NCBI GenBank assembly: GCA_025055795.1
Contig: JANWVV010000002.1
Location: 1 to 64,000, forward strand
Reading direction: 5' to 3'
Length of the DNA: 64,000 bases
Source: Gemmataceae bacterium
GTDB lineage: Bacteria; Planctomycetota; Planctomycetia; Gemmatales; Gemmataceae
The position numbers were made by a program, and so were the translations under genes. Position 1 is the first letter of the stretch. Each line of letters opens with the position of its first letter. This document shows positions 37,553-46,714 of the stretch, piece after piece. The notes under the pieces are model-generated. The model did not search any database, had not been told where the DNA came from, and saw only the letters and a list, made by a program, of their open reading frames with translations.

Positions 37553-38023
37553 TTACTCCGGAGGCGGAGGTTCGTCGGGATATGGAATCGGTGGACGTCC
37601 CCGGTCAGCTTCCTGAGGTCGCGCGATCAGCCGCACCTGGAAAATTTTTCGTTCGCTTCCGCGCCGCACTTCGACTTCCAGAATGGCCCCCGGGCGACAG
37701 GAACAGACGTAATCGATGACCTGTTGGGTTGTTTGTGGATGAAATTGATTAACCCGAACGATAATGTCCTGGGGTTGTAAGCCAGCGCGTGCAGCGGGTT
37801 TGCCTGGCTCCACTGCTTCAATGGCTAACGTCTCCATATTCAGAACAACACCCATGTAGCCGCGGGCGGTGGGATCCGGTGAGGGCTCGCTCCGTTCCGG
37901 CACACCTGCGGGTACCGGCGTCATTACCGGCAGGGACCCTGTCCCGATGATACAGCTCCACACAACCAGGCCCAACACCATGGTCCACCGTCTCCTGACG
38001 CCTGTCGAGTCCTTGTTCTCCAC
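37553..38023 (-). CDS. Secreted or membrane-anchored PDZ protein
   Basis: A 156-aa protein with basic residues, a hydrophobic helix (MVLGLVVWSCIIGTGSL) and a single PDZ domain (~55-135: GYMGVVLNMETLAIEAVEPGKPAARAGL split over ~28 residues, then PQDIIVRVNQ). The C-terminus is Pro-rich. No protease domain is attached, so it likely presents a peptide-binding module. The GTG start is uncertain; an ATG at 37981 with GGAG about 10 nt upstream is the alternative and keeps the signal helix. Confidence 0.7.
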   Translation of the reverse strand: MENKDSTGVRRRWTMVLGLVVWSCIIGTGSLPVMTPVPAGVPERSEPSPDPTARGYMGVVLNMETLAIEAVEPGKPAARAGLQPQDIIVRVNQFHPQTTQQVIDYVCSCRPGAILEVEVRRGSERKIFQVRLIARPQEADRGRPPIPYPDEPPPPE

Positions 38024-38250
38024 ACTCCCGACTGCTCGGTAGGATTACTCCTGCGTGCTTCTGTCTGCCGGCTTGTCGTTCAAGCCCTTTCTTCCTGATT
38101 AGCGACCAGATTTCGTTATCCCCAATCCCTCGTTGTTACACGTCAGCCCTCAATCTACTGCTGTCATTTGATAGCCAGGTTATACCAGCAACTAGCAATC
38201 GAAATTGGCGGTATGTTTGAGGCTTCCGACCTGCCCGTGTTTGTCCTTCG

Positions 38251-39009
38251 CTAACCTTCCATCACTTCTATGACGATGCACGAAACGTTGTCACGCGACC
38301 CTTGGTCCAATGCCAGTTGGCATAGATGCTCGGCACATTGTTGCATATCATCACAGACGTTAATCTCACGGGCCAGTTGCTCGTCCGGCACAACGCCTGT
38401 CAGGCCATCAGTGCACAACAAGTAACGGTCGCCTGCTTGTAAGGGCAAGGCATGCACTTCCGGCCCCTCACCCACCTCCTTACTACCCAGATACTTCCAC
38501 AACACGTTGCGGAAACGGTGGACCTTGGCTTCCTCAGCGGAAATGGTGCGTGCTTCCACGAGGGCCTGGGCCAATGAATGATCCACAGTCAATTGCTGAA
38601 TGAAACCGGGACGGATCAGATACGCCCGACTGTCGCCCACGCCGGTAACGAATAGTTCCTGCCCGCGGTTACGCCAGAAAGCCAATACGGCCGTGGTGCC
38701 CATGTTTTTCATGTCGCGTTCTTGCGCGCCAAGGGCCATGATCTCCTCATTGGCTAAAACGATGGCTCGTCGTGTGGCCTGCTTGACGGCCTCCACCGAC
38801 ATCTGCGGGGTAATGCTCCGCCGTAGTTCGCGGGGGATGATCTCCACAGCCTTGCGACTAGCGATTTCACCGGCGGCCTGCCCCCCCATTCCATCGGCCA
38901 CGATGCATACCGTCAATTCGGGAAACACCTTCACATCCAGTGCATCTTCGTTATTTTCCCTATAGTTGCCTAATAAGCTGCACTTGCCAATCTGGAACGT
39001 CCACGCCAT
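38251..39009 (-). CDS. PP2C-family Ser/Thr protein phosphatase
   Basis: A 252-aa cytosolic metal-dependent phosphatase. Metal-ligand motifs are visible: NYRENNED (~15-22), VADGMGG (D39), LLCTDGLTGV and GSRDNVSCIVIEV near the C-terminus. This compact form is like bacterial Stp/PrpC, which reverses Hanks-type kinase phosphorylation. I chose the ATG with GGAGGAAAA 6 nt upstream; earlier in-frame ATGs would add a Ser/Pro-rich stretch without an SD. No kinase gene is in the window. Confidence 0.9.
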   Translation of the reverse strand: MAWTFQIGKCSLLGNYRENNEDALDVKVFPELTVCIVADGMGGQAAGEIASRKAVEIIPRELRRSITPQMSVEAVKQATRRAIVLANEEIMALGAQERDMKNMGTTAVLAFWRNRGQELFVTGVGDSRAYLIRPGFIQQLTVDHSLAQALVEARTISAEEAKVHRFRNVLWKYLGSKEVGEGPEVHALPLQAGDRYLLCTDGLTGVVPDEQLAREINVCDDMQQCAEHLCQLALDQGSRDNVSCIVIEVMEG

Positions 39010-39487
39010 CCGTTTTCCTCCTGCGGTCGACATCAGTGCACCCCCCGACGACCGGGGCGTACGGGACTCCTGTTCCGCCAGTGGGGGCGATGTGCGGAAC
39101 CGCAAGGCCGAGGAAAAACGCCGCGGTCAACACGCGGGGTGTTGCCTTCATTATAAATCAGTGCCCGCCTTTAGAATTACCATACCATACTTTTCTCCCT
39201 TTCCGAAAGTGCAAGGTAGTCACTACCTTAATCCGTCTTTACGGCATCCCCTCTCTTGCGGTATGGGAAGCAGCAAGATGGCCGAACCCGACCACGCGGA
39301 CAACGACTAGCGAGTAGGATGGGCAGTTGAATAAACAATCGGGGCTATTAGCCCGGGTAAATTTATTGCGTTTAAAACTGTGACCGGGCGACACCAATGT
39401 TCTTCAAGCGAAGTTAATCGATTCGGAAACCAACCGTGTTGGCGAAAACACACAGAAGTTGACCAGCTAAAGGTGATAAACACGTCG
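39010..39487. other. Divergent intergenic region
   Basis: About 480 nt between the PP2C gene and the glycosyltransferase. Besides a 17-bp dyad (separate entry) nothing was recognised. Confidence 0.4.
39213..39229. promoter_or_regulatory. 17-bp dyad, candidate operator
   Basis: AAGGTAGT-C-ACTACCTT: 8-bp perfect arms around one base. It lies in the divergent PP2C/glycosyltransferase control region, about 200 nt before the PP2C start. Shape and place fit a dimeric repressor site; a small RNA hairpin is excluded by the one-base loop. Confidence 0.4.
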
Positions 39488-40747
39488 ATGGTAGTAACCG
39501 ACGGATTTACATCTGCCAAGGGACGGGGCGTGGTGATAGTCCACGACTGGCTGACCGGCATGCGTGGCGGCGAGAAATGTCTGGAGCCATTGTGCCGACG
39601 CTGGCCGCAGGCTCAGTTGTGGACGTTGTTGTATCGTCCGGGAAGTGTTGCTTCCACGATCGAACAGTTGCGGATTCGTCCCAGCTGGCTGAACCGGCTG
39701 CCGGCCGTCTGGCATTATTACCGCTATCTGTTACCGCTGATGCCCTTAGCAGCGGGGTGGCGTATCCCGCGTGCTGAACTGGTAGTTAGCTTCAGCCATG
39801 CGGTGGCCAAATCGGCCCAGCCTCCGCCCGGCGTACCGCACGTTTGCTATTGCTTCACTCCCATGCGTTATGCATGGCATCTGAAAGAAGCCTACTTCGG
39901 CAACGATCCGACACTGGACCGGCCAGCCACCGATGTGTTCCACCGTTTGCAGCACGGTCTACAGTGCGGGATTGCCTGGGGACGTGACCGGATCCTGGCC
40001 GCACTACGCGAGTGGGACCGGGCCACAGCTAGCCGTGTGACCCATTTCGTCGCCATCAGCCAAACCGTCCGGCAACGCATCCGCGAATGCTATCTGCGGG
40101 ACGCCACGGTAATCTATCCCCCCGTGGATACGGACTTCTATACTCCCACGCGTCAGAAACGTGAATCATTCTACTTAGTTGTTTCCGCTTTAGCTCCATA
40201 CAAACGATTTGATCTAGCTATTATGGCATGCAATCGTTTACGGAGAAATTTGATTATTATCGGCACCGGCCAGGCCTATCATCGGTTGAAGGCTCTGGCG
40301 GGTCCCACGGTTCATTTTCTCGGTTGGCAACCGGATACTGTTGTCCGTGATTACCTGCGACGGGCCCAGGCATTGCTGTTTCCCGGCGAGGAAGACTTCG
40401 GCATTGTACCGTTGGAAGCCCAAGCATGCGGCTGTACGGTTATTGGCTTCGGCCGTGGGGGGCTGACCGAGACCGTTCTGCCTCTCGATGGCAACGTCAC
40501 GCCTACCGGTGTGTTCTTTTACGAGCAGACCGTGGACGCCGTGATCGAAGCGATCCTGCAATGGGAGCGTCATCATCAGGCGTTTGATCCGGCTGCCGCC
40601 CGCCGGCAGGCCCTCCGATTCCGTCGTCAGCGTTACGAAGCGGAATTATTTACGTTTCTGGATGCTGTCCGTCAGGGCTGGACTTCGCCAGTGCCTGAAG
40701 TTCCAGCCAGACAAACGTCCGGTGAAGTCCATCGGGCTGCTGCATGA
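39488..40747 (+). CDS. GT4-type glycosyltransferase
   Basis: A 419-aa glycosyltransferase of the GT-B fold. The N-terminus carries VVIVHDWLTGMRGGEKCLE, the middle CYCFTPMRYAWHL, and the C-terminal nucleotide-sugar half has VVSALAPYKRFDLAI, HFLGWQPD and the donor-binding EDFGIVPLEAQACGCTVI. It would transfer a sugar to a lipid or polysaccharide in the cytosol. The ATG is chosen because family homology begins soon after and AAAGGTGA lies upstream (a long 12-nt spacing). No companion polysaccharide genes are adjacent. Confidence 0.88.
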   Translation: MVVTDGFTSAKGRGVVIVHDWLTGMRGGEKCLEPLCRRWPQAQLWTLLYRPGSVASTIEQLRIRPSWLNRLPAVWHYYRYLLPLMPLAAGWRIPRAELVVSFSHAVAKSAQPPPGVPHVCYCFTPMRYAWHLKEAYFGNDPTLDRPATDVFHRLQHGLQCGIAWGRDRILAALREWDRATASRVTHFVAISQTVRQRIRECYLRDATVIYPPVDTDFYTPTRQKRESFYLVVSALAPYKRFDLAIMACNRLRRNLIIIGTGQAYHRLKALAGPTVHFLGWQPDTVVRDYLRRAQALLFPGEEDFGIVPLEAQACGCTVIGFGRGGLTETVLPLDGNVTPTGVFFYEQTVDAVIEAILQWERHHQAFDPAAARRQALRFRRQRYEAELFTFLDAVRQGWTSPVPEVPARQTSGEVHRAAA

Positions 40748-41000
40748 TCCCTAGTGCGTTCTGCGCGGTTTGATTCGTACACGATGACACATAGCGACGA
40801 CAGATAGAGCTCTGCGTAATGGCCTTGACCTGTGTCAGTCGCGTTTTTCTAACCTTATTCTCCGTCAAGGAGCGATCAACGGATTGACTAGCAGGACAAC
40901 AAGCAGCAATAAAAGGCACTCTGCCCGAGGGAAGGCGAATCCTAGGACAGAAGCCAGGGCTGGCCAACGAAGTTGAGGCAGTCAACGGGGCGCGAGGGGA

Positions 41001-43472
41001 TTACTGGTTGAATAGGAAGGCTTTGCTGTTAAGCAACGCCCAGATGATGTTCTCGTAGGCGAGTTTTTTGTTTTTTTCGTGTTTGGCGATGTGTTCGAGG
41101 GCTTTTTGAAGTTGTTCAGGCGTTGGCCGTTGGGCGGTGGCCAACAGGAACAGTTCTGTCACCTTGTCCGCATCGGGACGGGGGTCGCGACTGAGCAGAT
41201 CGGCCCGGCCACCGGGTCGAGCAATCTTGTCCTGCACTTCTTGGCTGTTGAGTAGATGCAGGGTCATCGCCAGACTAGCTTCGTTGACCCGCTCGCACTC
41301 GCAGGCACTGATGCGTTGGGGGCGGCCGGCAACATCGAGGAAGTACGAACTGAAGGATTCGTCGGGCAGCATGATGGCCCTGTTGGGAGCAAAGCGGTCG
41401 CCGGGCAAGCCGGGGAAGCTAGCCGGTGTCCCTGTCAGCTTACTGACGGCATCGTATAGCACCTCAGCCTGCAGCCGCCGGGGGTAGTAGCGAGCAAACG
41501 ACTGTTTATCAGATGCATTGAATTCATTGGGCACAGCCGACAATTGATATGTCCGGCTGGTGCAGATCAAGCGGATCAACGCCTTGAGACTGTATTTGTT
41601 CTGCACAAAGTGCTGAGCTAGCACGTCAAGCAGTTCGGGATTGCTCGGCGGATTGGTTACACGCATGTCGTCCGGCGGATCGACAATACCCCGACCGAAG
41701 AAGTGGGCCCAATAACGGTTGACCAGAGCTTTGGCAAAAAAGGGATTATTCGGTTGGGTCATCCATTGGGCAAAGGCGTTGCGGGGATCCTGGCCACGGT
41801 CAACCGTCAGCGGGGCAGTTTCCAGGGGTTTGTAGGCAGCCGGCTGGCCGGTTCGCTTGTTAGTAACCGTGCCATCCGGACGCACAAAGACCACTTGTCG
41901 TTGGGCCTGCTGATTAGCGTCGCCGGGAACGGGCAGGTTCTTGATGCCGACACGGCCGAAAAAGGCTGCCAAGCCCCAATAGTCGTCCTGGGACCATTTC
42001 TCGTAAGGATGATGGTGGCAATTAGCGCAGGCCAGACGCTGGCCGAGGAAGACCTGGGAGACGTCATCGACGAAGTTTTCGGCTGTCCGCACTTCCTTGT
42101 ACCAGACCGTTGGGGGACAGCTCGTTTCGTCACCCGCAGCTGTCAGCAGTTCGCGCACAAACTGGTCGTACGGTTTATCTGCCGCCAGGGAGTCGCGGAT
42201 CCAAGCGTGGAAGGCAAAGGTGCCGAAGGCACGTTCGGACTGGCCCCGCCGCTTGACACGCAGGATGTCCGCCCATTTATTGGCGAAATAGTAGGCGTAC
42301 TCGGGTGTATCAAGCAACTGATCAATCAGTTTCGCCCGCTTGTTGGGATCCGAGTCGGCCACGAAGCGAGTGACTGCCTCTGCGTCCGGCAGGGTACCGG
42401 TAATGTCCAAGTAGGCTCTTCGGATGAAAATCTCGTCCGAGCAGACATCGCTAGGGACGATGTTCAGCTCCCGCCACTTTTTTGCGGTAGCCTTGTCGAT
42501 CGGGTTGTCCTCGGGGAAGGTGAACGACACCGCTGGTCCCGGCCGTGGAATGACCGCCTGAAAGACGGTGACGTATCCGCTAAAGCGGACCATGATTGCC
42601 GCTTGACCGGTAAGCGACTGAGCGGTCACCAGACCAGACTCGCTGACTGTGGCCAACTCGGTATCGTTACTTTCGTACTGAGCACGGCGGGTGACATCTT
42701 CCGTGACGCCATTGGAGTAATGGGCCAGGACCACTAATTGTTGCTGGGCCTTGCGATCCACAATACGGTGGGAAGGATAGACGCTAATACCAGTAACTAT
42801 CGGGTCGTTGGGCTGGCCATAGGGCAGACCAGAGGCAATCCAGCGTCGAATAATTTTGTATTCTTCGCTGTCCGGCTCCATTTTTTTGCCGCCGCCATGG
42901 GGCACGCGACCGGTGGCCTTAGTCAACAGTAGACTGGCATCAGGGGCTGCCGGCATGACCCGCCGTCCTCGTGATTCCTTCAGCAGGTTGTCGTAATCAA
43001 AGCGGGGATCATGGCCAAGAAGAGATAAACGGAATCCGTTCTGCCCCTGAATCTTGCCGTGGCACCCGCCCGAGGCACATCCGAGCTTGGTGAAGATGGG
43101 TACCACCTGATTGGCAAAATTGATCGGCAGCGGTGCCTCCATCTTCTCGGCAGTGACGGGCACCTTGACACTCAGGTTACCCAAACTCGCCGTGATTTCG
43201 GCGGTGCCGTTGGCCAGCGGGATGACCCGACCATCGCTTTGCACCCTTACGACGGCCGGATTGGACACCGAGTAGGTAACGGCTCGGGTCAGGTCAATTT
43301 CCCTGCCATCGGCCCGCTTACCCGTGATGATCAACTGCGGGGCATCGTCCATGCCAACCAATTTCAGTTGGCTAGGATAAGGCAGCAAGCCTGTCACAGG
43401 AGGCGGTGCCTCCGCCCGTACCGACCCTGTACCCACAAGTATCAGCCAGCCGATCCAGAGATATCGGGTCAT
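41001..43472 (-). CDS. DUF1549/DUF1553 secreted protein with Ig-like domains
   Basis: An 823-aa secreted protein with a signal peptide (LWIGWLILVGTGSVRA). Bacterial Ig-like (Big_2) segments sit at ~30-110 and ~225-310. Between them is a planctomycete cytochrome-like segment with an unusual CASGGCHG (C-x4-CH) in place of CxxCH. DUF1549 follows at ~330-540 and contains CANCHHHPYEKW (CxxCH). DUF1553 takes the C-terminal ~270 residues (ALVNRYWAHFFGRG). Such proteins are planctomycete-specific and are usually paired with DUF1501 proteins; biochemical role unknown. The second ATG with AAGGGAA upstream is the start. Confidence 0.88.
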   Translation of the reverse strand: MTRYLWIGWLILVGTGSVRAEAPPPVTGLLPYPSQLKLVGMDDAPQLIITGKRADGREIDLTRAVTYSVSNPAVVRVQSDGRVIPLANGTAEITASLGNLSVKVPVTAEKMEAPLPINFANQVVPIFTKLGCASGGCHGKIQGQNGFRLSLLGHDPRFDYDNLLKESRGRRVMPAAPDASLLLTKATGRVPHGGGKKMEPDSEEYKIIRRWIASGLPYGQPNDPIVTGISVYPSHRIVDRKAQQQLVVLAHYSNGVTEDVTRRAQYESNDTELATVSESGLVTAQSLTGQAAIMVRFSGYVTVFQAVIPRPGPAVSFTFPEDNPIDKATAKKWRELNIVPSDVCSDEIFIRRAYLDITGTLPDAEAVTRFVADSDPNKRAKLIDQLLDTPEYAYYFANKWADILRVKRRGQSERAFGTFAFHAWIRDSLAADKPYDQFVRELLTAAGDETSCPPTVWYKEVRTAENFVDDVSQVFLGQRLACANCHHHPYEKWSQDDYWGLAAFFGRVGIKNLPVPGDANQQAQRQVVFVRPDGTVTNKRTGQPAAYKPLETAPLTVDRGQDPRNAFAQWMTQPNNPFFAKALVNRYWAHFFGRGIVDPPDDMRVTNPPSNPELLDVLAQHFVQNKYSLKALIRLICTSRTYQLSAVPNEFNASDKQSFARYYPRRLQAEVLYDAVSKLTGTPASFPGLPGDRFAPNRAIMLPDESFSSYFLDVAGRPQRISACECERVNEASLAMTLHLLNSQEVQDKIARPGGRADLLSRDPRPDADKVTELFLLATAQRPTPEQLQKALEHIAKHEKNKKLAYENIIWALLNSKAFLFNQ

Positions 43473-43681
43473 GGCAATTCCCTTCAATATCGTCATGACA
43501 GGAGGTGCCTAACAGGCGTGGGCGGGTCAACTGCCTTCGTGCAGCCAACCCGCATCAGTGGGGTGGGGTTAAACTATCGGGGAGGGGAGGTCTGATCACA
43601 TCTCAGTAACTCCCCTGTGGCGTTGTCAGCCTGCACTTATTATACCACGCATGCAGGAGGGTGACATTGTGGCCTTGTTCT

Positions 43682-44968
43682 TTAGCCCAACAATTCGCGG
43701 ATCGGTTCGCGATCGTCCAGTAGGTGCATGGGGCGACCGGAGCCGTTGGGGAAGGTCATGGCAGGATCGATCCCCATAGCCAGGTAAAGGGTAGCCAGCA
43801 CTTGTTGGACGGTGCAGGGACGATCCTTGGGGCGTTCGCCCTTCTCGGTACTGCTGCCGATCATCTGACCCATTTTCAGGCCACCACCGGCGACCAACGC
43901 GCTCATGACGGGTGCCCAGTGATCGCGGCCGGCATCCCTGTTGATCCGCGGTGTACGGCCAAACTCACCCCAAACGATGACCACCACGTCTTGGTCCAAG
44001 CCCCGATCGTGCAAATCTTGCACCAGGTGGGCAATACCCCGGTCCAGAACGGGCAGTTGCCGCTTCAACGTCTCAAAGTTTTTGCCATGGGTATCCCAAC
44101 CACCGTAGGCCAGGGTCACACAGCCGACACCCACCTCTACCAGCCGCCGTGCCATCAGGAACTGTTCCACCCCCTTATAGCGGTCACGGACTTTCGGGCT
44201 TTCCTTGTTCAGATCCAATGCATCGCGGACGATGCCGGAGGTTACCATTTCGATGGCCTTTTCCGTGTAGCTGTCCATGCCGCTCATTGTACCCGAGGCA
44301 TCTATATCGCGACGGAGCGTGTCGAAGCTGGTCAACAAGGCACGCCGGTCCTGTAAGCGCTCCAGCGTCATGCCGTTGGCTAGACGTAGATTGGCATTGC
44401 CCGGTCCGCTGGGGACAAACGGCCGGTGGGCAATTCCCAGGTAACCTGGTTCCGTGCCCCGACTCATTCCGCGGAAACTGACAAACTGGGGTACGTTTGC
44501 ACCACTGCTGCTCCGCAACTTGGATATGACGGAACCAAAGCTCGGGTGATTGGCCGTCATATTGACCCGCTCGGAGTAGCCGGTCATGACCAGCGAATCG
44601 CTGTGTTCATCGACCGAGACGATCGAGCGGATGGCCGCCAGTTTATCCCACATTTTTGCCTGCAGGGGGAAATGCTCACAGATCTGAATGCCCGGCACAT
44701 TAGTTGGGATCGGCTTGAATTCGCCCCGGTATTCCACAGGAGCATTAGGCTTCAGGTCGTACATATCCATATGCGAGGGGCCACCCGGCAGATAGACCAT
44801 GATGGCAGCCTTGTGCGATCCAGGAGATTGCCGCGTGGCCGCATTGGCCTGACGAAGCCGGAACATGTCGGCTAGGGTCAAACCGGCCCCAAAAGCCCCA
44901 ATCTGCAGGAAATCGCGCCGGGTAACACCATCACAAAACCGGTGCGCCGAGCCATAAATCCGCAGCAT
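43682..44968 (-). CDS. DUF1501 protein (Tat-exported)
   Basis: A 428-aa protein of the DUF1501 family, sulfatase/alkaline-phosphatase-like fold. The N-terminus has a twin-arginine motif (TRRDFL, residues 16-21) and hydrophobic stretch for Tat export. Family segments include IMVYLPGGPSHMDMYDLKP, GYLGIAHRPF, and VVIVWGEFGRTPRIN. DUF1501 members are paired with DUF1549/DUF1553 proteins in planctomycetes; here the partner follows downstream on the same strand. GAGGG lies 7-8 nt before the ATG. Function of the pair is not established. Confidence 0.9.
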   Translation of the reverse strand: MLRIYGSAHRFCDGVTRRDFLQIGAFGAGLTLADMFRLRQANAATRQSPGSHKAAIMVYLPGGPSHMDMYDLKPNAPVEYRGEFKPIPTNVPGIQICEHFPLQAKMWDKLAAIRSIVSVDEHSDSLVMTGYSERVNMTANHPSFGSVISKLRSSSGANVPQFVSFRGMSRGTEPGYLGIAHRPFVPSGPGNANLRLANGMTLERLQDRRALLTSFDTLRRDIDASGTMSGMDSYTEKAIEMVTSGIVRDALDLNKESPKVRDRYKGVEQFLMARRLVEVGVGCVTLAYGGWDTHGKNFETLKRQLPVLDRGIAHLVQDLHDRGLDQDVVVIVWGEFGRTPRINRDAGRDHWAPVMSALVAGGGLKMGQMIGSSTEKGERPKDRPCTVQQVLATLYLAMGIDPAMTFPNGSGRPMHLLDDREPIRELLG

Positions 44969-44988
44969 GGTCAGCCCTCACGAAAAGT

Positions 44989-45064
44989 GACTTTTTGGGT
45001 GGGAGCATCAACAGGCGGGCCGATGTCGGAATGATTCAGGCGGAAAGACCTTTTTTGGTGGGAG
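44989..45064. repeat. Two imperfect copies of a 17-nt element before DUF1501
   Basis: GACTTTTTGGGTGGGAG (44989-45005) and GACCTTTTTTGGTGGGAG (45047-45064) are directly repeated about 58 nt apart. Each overlaps a small dyad (AAAAG-TGA-CTTTT in the first). The first lies just 21 nt upstream of the DUF1501 start, so it would sit in the leader RNA or at the promoter. Confidence 0.35.
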
Positions 45065-45098
45065 AAACTAGTGGGCTTACCGTCTTAGTTCCGACATC
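45022..45098. repeat. 10-bp inverted repeat upstream of DUF1501
   Basis: GATGTCGGAA (45022-45031) and its exact reverse complement TTCCGACATC (45089-45098) are separated by 57 nt and enclose the second 17-nt element. It could form a long-loop RNA structure or paired operator half-sites. Confidence 0.35.
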
Positions 45099-45359
45099 TT
45101 CTACAATCATCGCATCGCAACCGAGGATTGTCAACAGAAAAATTGAACAAACGCCGCCGCTTCCCTAGCTCGGCTTTTCAGGCCAGGCAAATATTGCGGG
45201 ACAGCGCAGTGTAGATTGGTGGGAAAACAGTACTTGAGATTAAAACGAGTCCACCTTTTCGATCTGACTAAACTTCCTACGGCCACCAGACGGTAACCGC
45301 TCGTTCGTTGCGAACGACTTCCTAAAAGAGGGGTAATACAACATAAAATCGGCTAGGGT

Positions 45360-46505
45360 TCAATTGTTCTTGCCGGCCGGAGCAAATTCAGCTAGGGTGC
45401 ATCGGATCGGCCCATTGTAAAGCGACCAGGTACGCACCACTGGTAACCCGATACTGCTCAGCCAAGTGTTGCCCGCGGCAAACACAGCCAGGCGCCAGCC
45501 CGGCCAATGCCGCTGCACGGTCTGTCCCAACGCCGCGTACAAGCTGCGTATCTGACCTGGATCCACATCGAGCCGTTCGCCATAGGGAGGGTTGCAGAGG
45601 ATCAATCCCGGTGGCAGATGTGCCGGCGGACGACTAGCACGCAAGTCTCGCACGTAAAAGTGAAGCAACGATCCTACGCCCGCCATGTGAGCGTTGCGGA
45701 CCGCTAAGGCTACTGAAGGGGAGTGACAATCGCTGCCCCAGATAGGGAAAGGCAGCCGTGGTCGCAGACGGCGGCGGGCTTCGCTCCGCAGCATTGCCCA
45801 AGTGGCTTTGTCAAAATCCAGCCAACCTTGGAAGCCAAACCACTTGCGGGTCAGGCCGGGAGCGCGATGCAAAGCCAGCCATGCCCCCTCAATGCACACC
45901 GTACCAGAACCGCACATCAGGTCCACTAAAGGTGTCTCGCCTTGCCAACGCAGATGAAGGAGCAAGCCAGCGGCCAGAGCCTCGTTGAGCGGTGCGCGTG
46001 TCTGGATAGGCCGGTAGCCCCGTTTGTGCAGTGACACCCAGGAACTATCTCGGCTCAGGATCACCTGTCGTCCTCGCACGTGCAGGTTGAGTCCTAGCAT
46101 CGGTCGGTCCGGGTCCACACTGGGCCGTCGACCGAGTCGCTCCCGGAACTGGTCGCAGATGGCATCCTTGACCCGGCGGGCGGCATACTGCGAGTGAGTC
46201 AGGGGAGAGTCCCGCACATGGGCGTCGACGGCCAACGTTTGCTCCACGTTGAGATAGTCCCGCCAGTCCACCTGACGTACGGCCGCATACAGAGCCTCGT
46301 AACTATCGACTTCCGCCTCCAGGATCGGTTCCAAAACGCGGATAGCACTGCGTAACCACAAATTGGCTGCATACAGAAGCAATCGGTCCCCGCAGAATTG
46401 GACACCGCCCCGGCCGGGCTGGATGTGGGTGGCCCCCAACTGTTGCAGTTCGGCTGCCAGGACCGGCTCCAGCCCTGCGGCACAAGTTGCAAAATACCGC
46501 CTCAT
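45360..46505 (-). CDS. RlmL-type THUMP 23S rRNA guanine methyltransferase
   Basis: A 381-aa class I methyltransferase. The N-terminal ferredoxin-like and THUMP RNA-binding part (~1-165, start RRYFATCAAGLEPVLAAEL) is followed by a Rossmann domain with SAM motif VDLMCGSGTVCIEGA and catalytic LILCNPPYGERLD (NPPY). This matches COG0116, whose E. coli member RlmL makes N2-methylguanosine in 23S rRNA. The second RlmK-like domain of E. coli RlmL is absent, as in most bacteria. CGGAG lies 6 nt before the ATG. Confidence 0.9.
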   Translation of the reverse strand: MRRYFATCAAGLEPVLAAELQQLGATHIQPGRGGVQFCGDRLLLYAANLWLRSAIRVLEPILEAEVDSYEALYAAVRQVDWRDYLNVEQTLAVDAHVRDSPLTHSQYAARRVKDAICDQFRERLGRRPSVDPDRPMLGLNLHVRGRQVILSRDSSWVSLHKRGYRPIQTRAPLNEALAAGLLLHLRWQGETPLVDLMCGSGTVCIEGAWLALHRAPGLTRKWFGFQGWLDFDKATWAMLRSEARRRLRPRLPFPIWGSDCHSPSVALAVRNAHMAGVGSLLHFYVRDLRASRPPAHLPPGLILCNPPYGERLDVDPGQIRSLYAALGQTVQRHWPGWRLAVFAAGNTWLSSIGLPVVRTWSLYNGPIRCTLAEFAPAGKNN

Positions 46506-46565
46506 CACGGCTCCGTTCGACCATCTGGAAACGGCTGTCTGTGTCTACCTCATTGTTGTTGTGCC

Positions 46566-46579
46566 GGGTGTAAACACCC
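46566..46579 (-). promoter_or_regulatory. 6-2-6 palindrome before the RlmL-like gene
   Basis: GGGTGT-AA-ACACCC, about 60 nt upstream of the RlmL-like start and 135 nt downstream of the sulfotransferase stop. Operator is more likely than terminator because the loop is too short and there is no T-tract. Confidence 0.25.
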
Positions 46580-46714
46580 CTGCACCCTTTCCTGATAGGT
46601 ACAGCATAACAGACATGGACTGACGATGGCTTGCGACTTAGGGTCACTAAATACTGGTGGCGGATGAGCGGAAAAAGCCTGCCGGCTATCGTACCTATTC
46701 CACTGAGAGATGGG

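Larger units (their letters stand above)
44969..45359. other. Intergenic region with repeated elements
   Basis: About 390 nt upstream of the DUF1501 gene and downstream of the RlmL-like gene. It holds the imperfect direct and inverted repeats listed separately; otherwise nothing recognised. Confidence 0.4.

Noticed and set aside
41703-42737. Plus-strand open frame of 344 codons inside the DUF1549/DUF1553 gene
   Set aside because: Antisense to a clear family protein; no SD or recognisable domain.
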